Positions 28,601-40,600 of a stretch of DNA of 64,000 nt are shown in pieces (the first letter of the stretch is position 1; each line of letters opens with the position of its first letter). Both the position numbers and the translations under genes were made by a program. Below the pieces are notes generated by a model. The model had not been told where the DNA came from. It saw only the letters and a list, made by a program, of their open reading frames with translations, and made no database searches. The stretch is from assembly GCA_029582265.1 (NCBI GenBank), contig CM055830.1, forward strand, positions 34,094,718 to 34,158,717, given 5' to 3'. This DNA is from Zoroaster sp. YZ-2022. Taxonomy: Eukaryota; Echinodermata; Asteroidea; Forcipulatida; Zoroasteridae.

Positions 28601-31600
28601 TCTTTTCAGAACTAATTACTACTCAATTGAGAATTTCACATGGTGTCACAGCAATTAGTCTTACTTAATGTTGTACCTTACCTCTAAGAAAAAATGAATT
28701 TATTTCTTGCAAAAAGAAGGTAAAAATGTGTTTCTCACATAACAAAATGAAAGGGAATTTCAAAAAAAGACCAGAAAATGTTTGTGTTGAAACCACTTTC
28801 TTTGCCATAAAAAAGGAAGAAATAGAAATAGACCAAAGATTTCCTATGTAAATGAGTTATTTGTTGAATCACTTTTATTCAGATTGCGACTACAACTGTT
28901 TTTGCACCGAGAACTGCAACGGTGAAGTCATTTGTCCACCTGGCTCTGTTCCTTGCAATATCTACTGTCAGTGTGATAGCACAGGGAAAATGCCCAACAA
29001 CGATGGATACTGCATTACTGAACCAACTGGCTGTGCATGTGTATATAATGGTGTGTCATATGAGGTATTTATGGATTGATATATTCGTGTAAAGCATTTG
29101 TAATTGGTGAAAATTTTACTTACCATATTTATCCTTGGTGGCCAGATCAGTGATTATCACTGGGCTCCCTCAGGTCCCAGCTTTGAACTGTTAGAAACTG
29201 CGAGGTCAATCAGACATACGGGGTTAAACCCCTGCTCTTTATCAAGAGTTAGAACTCTGTACCTTATACACGTAATCTATGGCTTACCGTCACATGTCCG
29301 AAGGACACAGTGATGTAGATATTGCACACAGGCATAGATTGAATGCCTAGATCGGCCAACCAATGCTAGTTACAATACCCAAGCCAGCCTGAGTGGTCTC
29401 CCAGTTAAGCATTGACTAAGGTAAATGTTTAACTTTGATATCGCCACGGCTCCTATAATTTTAGCTAACTGGGTGGGTAAAATTAAGGGCACCCTTCATG
29501 CAAGAAGCATCTTATTTGTTCTATTGACTCCTTTCAATTCTGTGCTGTCACATTTTTGTCTTTATGTAGCTTGGAGAGACTTGGAACCAAGGGCCATGTG
29601 AGGTTTGTACCTGCAGTGCCGGTTACGTCAAAGAGTGTAACTACATCGAGGGATGCCAACGTAAGTTGAAGTCGTGTTTATAATCCTCTATGAATGTGAT
29701 GTTGTGATCTTTAAAAAAATTCATTTCTTAACTTTGCAAATCACCATTTGTAATCACAAATTGTGTGCAAGTATTCAGAAAGTTGTGGTTTTTTTTTAAA
29801 CAGCAACTACAACAAGTGTCCCGACCACTGCCCAGCCAACTACGACAAGAGAAGTTGTAGTGACTACCACTGAAGTTATTATTACTACCATTACCACAAC
29901 ACCATCACAGACAACTAAAGAAACTACAACAGTACCATTTAGCACTACAATACCACAAGTCTGTGAGGTAAGACAAAATATGTTGTAAAACTTGTAGCTT
30001 TGCATGGTGAGGAGGATAAGTACGACTAATTGCGGTGACACCATGTGAAATGCTCAATTGAGTAGTAATTAGTTGTGAAAAGAACTGGAGGTACAACTCG
30101 ACATTTCGATCAGTATGCTCTGATCGTCCTCAGGAGAATGCTGTACTCTGGGAAAGGCTGCTGCTTACGTAGGCTGTTAGATCCTAGGATCCAGAGTTCC
30201 CGCCTGCATGCCTCAACAAACTAATCCTCCAGCATCCTGTCATCGTGTAATCCTCTAGCAGCCTACTTAAGCAGCAGCCCCTTCCAGAGTCGGGCATTCT
30301 CCTGAGGACGATCAGAGCATACTGATCGAAACGTCGAGTTGTACCTCCAGTTCTTTTCAGAACTAATTACTACTCAATTGAGCATTTCACATGGTGTCAC
30401 CGCAATTAGTCGTACTTAAAATATGTTGTGTTCAATTTAAAGGTAATTACCTGATTACAAAATAACAGAATTATTATCTAACAACTGATGTTAAGTTTGT
30501 AAAGGTTCCAATCATGAAGTGTTCTCATTTCAGATAAACCAGTTATGTGAGAAATGTCAAAGGTTGCACGTTCATGACGTATGACTGTCATGACTTTGTA
30601 AACAAAATATCGTAAAAGGAGACGATCGAAAAATAATTATTCCAGGGTATAAAAGGAACTGGTATTAACCAACACATCTTCCAGTACAAGAACAGTCTGT
30701 ACTCACAAATTTATTGCTTAAGGGGTGAAAATGTATGTCAAATGTCACAAATTGCGGCACTGAAAACAATAAATGGAGGCTATTCAGAAAGTTTTCAAAG
30801 TGACGTCATGGCATATCATTTACCTGGGTCAACCTCATGTAACCTGTGTCATGGGTATGTTACTTGAGGCTGTCCCAGGTGAGCCCCTACGACATCAGAG
30901 CTACTCGAACGCACCCTAGTTAGACAGGGGTCAATCCGGGGAAGCTACTCAAACGCACCCATTATATGCAAATCTTTCTTATTGAGTGTATATTTTTTTC
31001 TTTTGTCTATTTTTTCCATAAATCAAAGTGTTTTATTTCTGCTCTTATAGCCTGGTTCCTCTATCATCCCTGATGATTGCAATACATGCATCTGTATGGA
31101 CAACCAGTATTATTGTCATAAAGATTGCCACAAGACATGTCAACCAGTAAGTTTACCTTATAGTCACTCCCATTCCGTCGCATTTTGAAAGGAGAGTCAT
31201 CCTTGTACCTGCAATTTCACTTTAGTACTCGTTACGTCCCTCACGTTGGAGTGTTTGTGACAATATTAAGCAATATTAAGACGCATTGAAGAATAAGTCC
31301 CTTGCAACCATTTTAATAAAATATGATAAATATACCATAAACATTGTAAAACCTTAGTGAGGTAGGGGTAATAATTGCTACCTTGAAAAATTTGAAGTCT
31401 CGATCTAATAAAATTTTACTTTTTTAAGGACTTCTGCATCGGCATAGCCAGGGGGTCCATAATAATGTGGACTTATATGGTGCACGTATCCACCAAACTG
31501 GTGCTCAAGGCGCATTACATTATTACCCCTGCTCATCAGGCTCATAAATCATTCCTGAAACCATCTCAGCTCCCTGGGGTGTATACAGCTCAATTGCTGC

Positions 31601-34600
31601 CATTTCAGCGCATATGGGCTAATCAAATACAACAACCAACTCTGCCCTCACAGGTACCCATTTACCCCTGGGTGGGGAGAAGCAATTATGGTAAAGTGTC
31701 TTGCTCAAGGACACAAGCACCCCGGTCGCGGCTGGGATTCGAACCCACATTCTGACAACTCAGCCATCAGAACACAAATCTGATGCACTAAACCGCTCGA
31801 CCATGGCACTCCATGTGGACCACAGCTCCTCCTTTTTAGTATCACCAATGCAGAACAAATGCAAAATCATAGTAAGAATTTCCCTGCTGCAGTAGTTTGT
31901 TTTAATTTGATCTCCTTCAACATATCTAGGTACTTCTAGACTTACGACACAATTATGACTTTCTTGGCTTGAGACTAGGACTTTGATACGACATTGAGGC
32001 TTGAGGACTCAGAAATAAGTTTGTAAACCGAATCGGCTCTAACAATCAAATAAGTTCGGTTATAAACTCTCAACACTTGTTCAAGTCATGAAGGAACAAA
32101 TATTTCAAAGATTGAGTTTGGAAGATGTTGAAACTGATGGACTTTGTTTTATCATCTTGTAGGGTGAACAGCTTGTGTCATATAGTGATAATACTACCTG
32201 TTGTGAGTGTGTCCCAGCAACAAGTAAGTTTTTCATCCTTTTACATTTCCTTTAAATCATAAGTATAATGTCATACCTCTCACAAGGATTGTTTTATGTG
32301 GATCTCTTGAGTTAAGCCTACACGTTTGTGTGATGATTGTGGCGTGGAATTCCTGGGACCCTTGTAGGGCCACTGGTAGGATAAAGGGGGAAAATCCCCT
32401 GAAGCTCTTTGATTTGATTGTTTTTGGGGATGAAAAAGTGTTTCAGACTACAAATACTAATTTAAAAAGTGTAAATTAATCTTTATGATTTAATCTCTGA
32501 TTTTTTTTTTAAATAATCAAAAAATTACCTTCTGCGAATGAAGAAACACATTAAAACCTTACGAAAGAAGAAATACATTAATGTTTGATCACAGACAATA
32601 TAATAAGACGATAGTTTCAGATATTTCTTCAATGAAATGGCTTTCAGAAATGTCACGATTCCTTTTCTTTCTTTTCAGCACCTGTGTATACCACAGTTTC
32701 TATTCCGACTACTGAAGAAGGTGAGTTAGGCTTTTCGTGAAAACTATTCAATTTTCACTTTCATTTTTCGTTTTATTCTAAAAACTCTTCTGATAATCCA
32801 CAAGAAAAAAAACTTAGATAATTATTGTTGTGGAACGGATAAAGACAAATTTTTGTGGTGAATCAGTACAGTACTCCAAAGGTCGTAGGTTCAAATCCCA
32901 TCTCTTGAACACTTTCCAGTAAGTATTTCAAAACATTATTGGCTCGATGGCTCTCATTGGCCAATGGACGGCTGGCAATCAAAATTTCACAATGACCAAT
33001 CAGACATCAATTATCATTCCCTTTCACAGTGTGTCGGGATCCATACACTCATAGTAACACGCCATCATGTTGTAATCATCTTGGTGAGGACTGCGATGTA
33101 CCACCAGAATACTCAGGCTCAGAGTACTGTAATGCATGCGAGTCGCCGAAGGTCTTCAATGGTACCCACTGCGTTATGCCTTTGGACTGTCTTTGCAAGG
33201 ACGAGGCCGGTTTCCACAAGGTAAAATTAAACCATACATTATTAAACTATACATTTTGAAACAATTTGACGTATTACTCGAGGTGTGTCTTAAAACCATG
33301 TTCTTTTTGGTGAAAATATGTTAAATAAAGACTTTGCGGTGACACCATGTGAAAATTTTCTTGAGTAGTAATTAGGCTAGTTCTGAAAAGAACTGGTGGT
33401 TACAACTCGACGTTTCAATCAGTATGCTCTGATCGTCTTCAGGAGATGAACACTTAAAAACCAACCTATGAACGTTTCAGCTTACAGAAAATAGTCTCAA
33501 AATTATTGTTACGTGTACGAGTTGTTTTTAAATTTGTGTTTAGATGATAACTTGTTAGTTTGATAATCGGGTGATTTCCATCGTTATACATTTTCTGTAA
33601 GGGTAATTAACCACACGTTTGAATTATCAAACTTGTTTAGCCCGGTGACAAGTGGGAAGATCCAAACCAAGATTGCAGTGAATGTACTTGCTTCGGTAAT
33701 GCCATCTTATGCTTCCCGGTTTTCTGCCAAACTCCAACTTGCAAGGTAATTATCTCCAACCGTTTCTATTTTATATTTATATTTCCTAACGGAACAACTA
33801 CCCCCTGCCTTTAAGAGTAATAAAGAGTCAAAATATTTCGCTTTGGGCAAATATTTTGTTTTGCACCAGATGAGGAAGAACATACCCAGGGGAATGTTAT
33901 GTTAAAAAAAGCATGCTTTAAAACTAATTTTAAACATTTCAGTATGGTTTAATGAGCTATATAATAATTGCCGTTTGTTAGTGCAGGAGTGATTGTTCGA
34001 TTGTCAGTCGAGACCCTGTTACTGATTTTAAGTCTGAAATCATACCTCAACATTCCTCTTTTCCAGAACCCTGTGACATCAGAAGGCGATTGTTGTCCAC
34101 ACTGTCCTGGTAGGTACAAATAGTTGTAGGAAAAAATAGGTAATTCGGACAGTCGGAAAACAAAAAGCAATATTAATTTGGCCTTAAAAATACATACAGA
34201 ACAACACATTGTTAGTGTTACATGCCAGGGCATTAAAAGGTTTACAAAAGAAGTTGAGCATAAATAACTGGTCTATTTCATGGTTTAATTTTTGCTACAT
34301 GTGGTTAATTGCTCAGTGGTTGTTTAAGGAGCGCCTTCTTAAATAGTGATTTGATTCCTATTTGGGCAATCGCAGGCACTAAATAGTGATTTGATTCCTA
34401 TTTGGGCAATCACAGGCACTATTTTTAAGTGTTTGTTTGATTTTCTATGTATGTGATTGTTGAAATGCCTGAAGTAATAAATAAATAAATAAATAAATAA
34501 ATGTTATATCTTTTCGGAAAAAAAGTATGAGTACTGTAATCTTACACAAACTCACGAGGAATGTTTCAATTGACTTCTGCCGTAACATTTCTGAAAGAGG

Positions 34601-37600
34601 ATATTTGTGTTGTAGTTATATTCTTGTGTACATTAACATGTACATTTTATAAAGCCATACAGTATAAAATTTTAGTAAAATGTCTGTAAATGCATCCATG
34701 CTTTATAAGAATCAAGAGATATGTACAGAAACCAACCAATGTCTGTAAATGCATCCATGCTTTATAAGAATCAAGAGATATGTACAGAAACCAACCAATG
34801 TCTGTAAATGCATCCATACTTTATAAGAATCAAGAGATATGTACAGAAACCAACCAATGTCTGTAAATGCATCCATACTTGATAAGAATCAAGAGATGTG
34901 TACAGAAACCAACCAATGTCTGTAAATGCATCCATACTTGATAAGAATCAAGAGCTATGTACAGAAACCAACCAATGTCTGTAAATGCATCCATACTTGA
35001 TAAGAATCAAGAGATGTGTACAGAAACCAACCAATGTCTGTAAATGCATCCATACTTGATAAGAATCAAGAGATGTGTACAGAAACCAACCAATGTCTGT
35101 AAATGCATCCATACTTTATAAGAATCAAGAGATGTGTACAGAAACCAACCAATGTCTGTAAATGCATCCATACTTGATAAGAATCAAGAGATGTGTACAG
35201 AAACCAACCAATGTCTGTAAATGCATCCATACTTTATAAGAATCAAGAGATGTGTACAGAAACCAACCAATGTCTGTAAATGCATCCATACTTGATAAGA
35301 ATCAAGAGATGTGTACAGAAATCAACCAATGTCTGTAAATGCATCCATACTTGATAAGAATCAAGAGATGTGTACAGAAATCAACCAATGTCTGTAAATG
35401 CATCCATACTTGATAAGAATCAAGAGATGTGTACAGAAACCAACCAATGTCTGTAAATGCATCCATACTTTATAAGAATCAAGAGATGTGTATAGAAACC
35501 AACCAATGTCTGTAAATGCATCCATACTTGATAAGAATCAAGAGATGTGTACAGAAATCAACCAATATCTGTAAATGCATCCATACTTTATAAGAATCAA
35601 GAGATGTGTACAGAAACCAACCAATGTCTGTAAATGCATCCATACTTGATAAGAATCAAGAGATGTGTACAGAAACCAACCAATGTCTGTAAATGCATCC
35701 ATACTTGATAAGAATCAAGAGATGTGTACAGAAACCAACCAATGTCTGTAAGTGCATCCATACTTGATAAGAATCAAGAGATAGGTACAGAAACCAACCA
35801 ATGTCTGTAAATGCATCCATACTTGATAAGAATCAAGAGAGATGTACAGAAACCAACCAATGTCTGTAAATGCATCCATGCTTTATAAGAATCAAGAGAG
35901 ATGTACAGAAACCAACCAATGTCTGTAAATGCATCCATACTTTATAAGAATCAAGAGATATGTATAGAAACCAACCAATGTCTGTAAATGCATCCATACT
36001 TTATAAGAATCAAGAGATACATGTATGTACAGAAACCAACCAATGCCTGTAAATGCATCCATGCTTTATAAGAATCAAGAGATATGTACAGAAACCAACC
36101 TGTGAAAGGTTCATCTTATTTCATTGTGCTGTTAACAAAAAAAATAGCTAAAATACATTAAGATTGTTCGCATTCATTCCAATGTGAATGTTTATCTTCG
36201 GATGCACTGAAATTCATTTTGGAAAATATTTCACGTAAAACGTATCATTTATGGCATACCAATTGTGTATAGCGGCTAGTTCAAACTTAGTTAACATATC
36301 ACTTCAATTCTCGAGTTTATGACTAACTAACATTTTTGTTTTTATATGATGCTCTGTTACAGAGCTGACCACCTCGGCAGCACCAACCACAAGTAAGTAT
36401 CCATTAACCCTAACCACCCTGAATCCATCAAAATCCATCCCCCTGTTTTGGAGGATTTCGGCGGATTCAGGATATCTCCACATTGAGCATATGGCGGACT
36501 TTGATGGATTCAGGATTTCAATAGTTTTTAACTGCTTGGTCATGTTGGTTGATGTATTTTGATGGATTATAGTTACATGTACATGTACAGCCAACACTTG
36601 TATGTGTTAGATTTTGATGGATTCTATGCAGCAACATACTATACAAATTTTCATGTGAGCATGGTATCCTGAATCCGCCAAAATCCGCCAGAAATTTAGT
36701 GGTGGATTTTGGCGGATTCAGGATATGTCCAATATCTACACTGGCAGATTCTGATGGATTCAGGATACTTTCTAGTAAAAATACCCAAGGGGTTAGGGTT
36801 AAAGTATTTGGCTGTATGATTTCATCACATTGCCAGCACTGAACACACTTAAGAGTAAAATTGTAAATTTGAGGGAAGGTTGTAATTGATTTCATTTCAT
36901 CAAATAATCCTCAAAGGGAAAACTGATCAGATTCATAAATACGTTTTTGGAGTGAATGACGACGAATATATTTAAGCAGGTTTAGAATCGTCTACTTTTA
37001 GATTACTGCACTGGTGATCCCAATGGGACTGTAATAGGATTTTCTTCCCCCTCTATCATCGTTTGTCCCCCAAAACAGTATTATATTCAGAGCACAGAAA
37101 TGATTACATCGTTTCATTGTATTTGTTTTATTGCTGACATCCCCATTAGTGTACCTAGGCCCAACGAAACATCACCAACTTTTTTCGTTGTGTTCGTTTG
37201 GTTGGTTTTTCACTATTCTCCGTAACAAGATATCGCCGCCACTGATACCAAACAGAACTCTCCAGTACGACTGTTGGCTGTGCCCAAACTATAAACTGTT
37301 TCATTGTGATTTGTTTGTAGCTGAACCGCCTACAACAGAGCAGACCACACCTCCACAACTCTGTTATATACCAGAAGAGGACAGATATGTTGCGGTAATT
37401 AAATCTATGAATAATTTTGTAAACTGTAATCTGGAGGATCTCCGCAAATAATGTTTGTTTTATGCAGTGAATGAATCCAAGAAGTGCTATTGAGGGTATC
37501 TAGGGTATCGTAAAAGGGGCGCACTGATTTTTTTTATTTTTATTCATTTTATTTTAATTTAATTTTTTTTTGGCTGGCAATGTAAGAGATGAAAGTTTAT

Positions 37601-40600
37601 TTTGAACATTAAATATTTTATTAAGATTTTTTTCCTATCTTGCTGTTAGTGGTACGAGGAATACTTTCAAGGTGACTGTGAGTTATGTATGTGTCTACCC
37701 AGTGGTCCCACCTGTTCTGATGGACATTGTAATCTCAAAGACTGTCCAAATCCTGTAAGTATGACAGCCACACCGTTGACCTGTTTCTATTACATTTGAG
37801 TTGTCAGTGTTGTATTTCTGTTGTTGCTATTTATCAAAAGCACCAATACCACTATATCTGGTAAACCTGTAGAAACCTGTGAAGAGAAAACAATGAAGTT
37901 TGTTTAGTTTAAATGTGGGAGGAAAATTATTCTAATCCAGACAATTATTCTAATGAAAACCAACGTTAGGCCTATCAGGTAGGGACTGAAAACCCAATCA
38001 ACATGTCGGCTCCAGTCAGAGCAGTGGCGTAGCTAGGGTCCAATTTTCAGAGGGCACTAGGAGGTGCACCACTTTTTCTAGGGGGGCATGTCAATTTTTC
38101 AAAATTCTGAATGGGGGGCACCCGAGGGGCATGGACCTCGACTGGGGGGAATGTGCCCCCCCCCCCCCAGTTACACAATTGGGTCAGAGTGGGATTCGAA
38201 CCCACACAATGAGGTAACATTAAAGCTATATTTGTGCTTCATTATCTCACTGTGGGTCGCATAGAAAAGTTCACGAAATATAGTCCCAGAAAGGCACATC
38301 TGTGGCACATCAGGAAAATCCTGATATTATTGTGTCAATGGTCATTCGATATAAATATAAAGTAAAGGAAGTTGTCCTATGCGTAACATTTTGATTATTC
38401 GTCTTGTTTTGATTTGTTGTTAGAATGAATACATACACCACACTGCAACTTGCTGTGAGTGTCGCCCTGTACCCACGGCCCGACCAACCACGACATCACC
38501 AGGTAAGAATACCATCTTCAATAGATCGTCATAATAACCTGAAACCAAAGAACATCTGAACATATAAGAACCTGCTGCCTATGGGTTAATTACTGTATCA
38601 GCATTTTGCCAACTGCGCAATCTTTTTCTGAAAATCTTTGTTTAGGGGGCACAGCACGAGTCAGAAATCAAAATTCATTGAGAGAAAATTTTTGCTAAGC
38701 AATATTAAACAGACAACCAGTCAAAGTGTACATCTTTTGCATGAAAGATTGGCCAGTAACCAATTAACACTGCCTATTGATCTAAGCATACTGTTAAGCA
38801 TTTTCTTTTGCTAATAAGCAGCTCTTATACTTGCCCCTGGGAATTGTCCGTGAGGGGATCACTGCGAGAGGATACAACTTTTATGAAATATAATCTCACG
38901 GAAAGTTCAAGGAGAGAGCACCTTTAACCATGGAAGTTGCCTAATAACAGGCAACAAGGGATCGCTGACCACCAGAAAGATGGGTATCAATATTAGTGCA
39001 CCACTTGAATGAGGAATAGCTGGTTCAAATCCCACTTCAGACAGATTCTTCGGCTCAGTAAAAACACTGACTTTTTCCATTTTTATCCCCACCAGTATGC
39101 TATGAGCCCTACGTGTACCGAGAGGTGTGTAGCTGCCACAGAACGTGTGCCGATCTGGATAGCGGTTGCCAATCCGTTAACTGCAGCTATGCATGTGTCT
39201 GTCCTGAGGGTTATCTGGAAAAGCCTCCCAATCAATGTGTTACGGAGCCCGATTGCCCCTGTGTTGATGAACATGGGAACGGACATGAGGTAAGATATGT
39301 ATGAGCGAATATAGGTTAATCCCATCACAGATCTAGACATGGTGGGACACAGTGGCAGCGCTACAAAACTCTAGGGCAAGGGGGTAGGGCAAGGAAAATC
39401 AATTATATACATAACGGCAAAAGAAACGTCACACCCTAAATTTTGTTAAGTAATTATATTATTAAACATAATAAATATACAATGTTGTGGGATGGTTGGC
39501 TGCCAGGTCAACCAAATTTGCCACATTGTGTTCGTGTTACACTCCATACTCGTAATATTCTTCATTAAACAAATTATATTAATTATAAAATGAAAATAAT
39601 AAATATTTTTAGGGGTGACGTTTCTTTTGCTGTTATGTATATATCGTTTACAAATAATTAAAACATTTCAATAATCTCCCAAAAATGATTCAAACCAATT
39701 CACAACAAAAGTTCCAATCAAATGTCATCAAATAAACTTTCCCAACATTGTTATCATGTTTTATCGAGATTTTGTCATTTCCTATTTTACCAAAATGTTT
39801 AACCCTAATTATGTGGGTTTTTGTTTGCTCAGAATGGAGACTCTTGGGGCAAGAATTCTTGTACGATATGTACATGTGAGGATAGGCATATCCAGTGCAA
39901 TAAAACATGTCACGTGACATGCGAGCAGGATGAGAACCTAGTCCAACCAGTCGGGGATGAATGTTGCTATTGCGAACCAAGTATGTATGAAATTCCCTCT
40001 TTAAACATGGCTAAAATGTGTTGTCATAATTTTAATATTTTCAACCATTCAGTGAGGCTTTGTGGTATCTCTGTTTTTATTTTTATTTTTATTTTTCTTC
40101 ATTTTATTCTTCAGAATGCTCTGGATGTTACTATGAAGTGGATCAGAGTTGCCGTGAGGTAATTAATTGCTTTTGTTATATCAAAATATTTAAATATATA
40201 CAATTTAAATTGTGTTCTTTTAATTTGTAAATGTGAATATTTCTCTCTCACTAATAATATAATAAAATTTAACTAACAGTTCTCTATATTTAAAGAGGGG
40301 CTCTAAGGTCAAATTTAGTTTTGTGATTTTCCAATAACTAGAGTCCTTATTAAAGTGTGAAAAAATTTCCAGAAAATTAGTCTCTAACCTCACGTTAAAG
40401 TGATGTAAAATGTCATTTTATTTGATAACCTTCCTGTGTGAAATTTGTTAACATCCAAAGACAACAGTGACGTCACATTTCAAATAAATGGATCTCTACA
40501 TTTTTGTACGGTGAATTTGCAGTTCATTCCCGAATCTCCACAATATTTGATCAAATCGGCGCTGAAATTGACTTTTTGACAAACAAAAAATTCCTGTATG

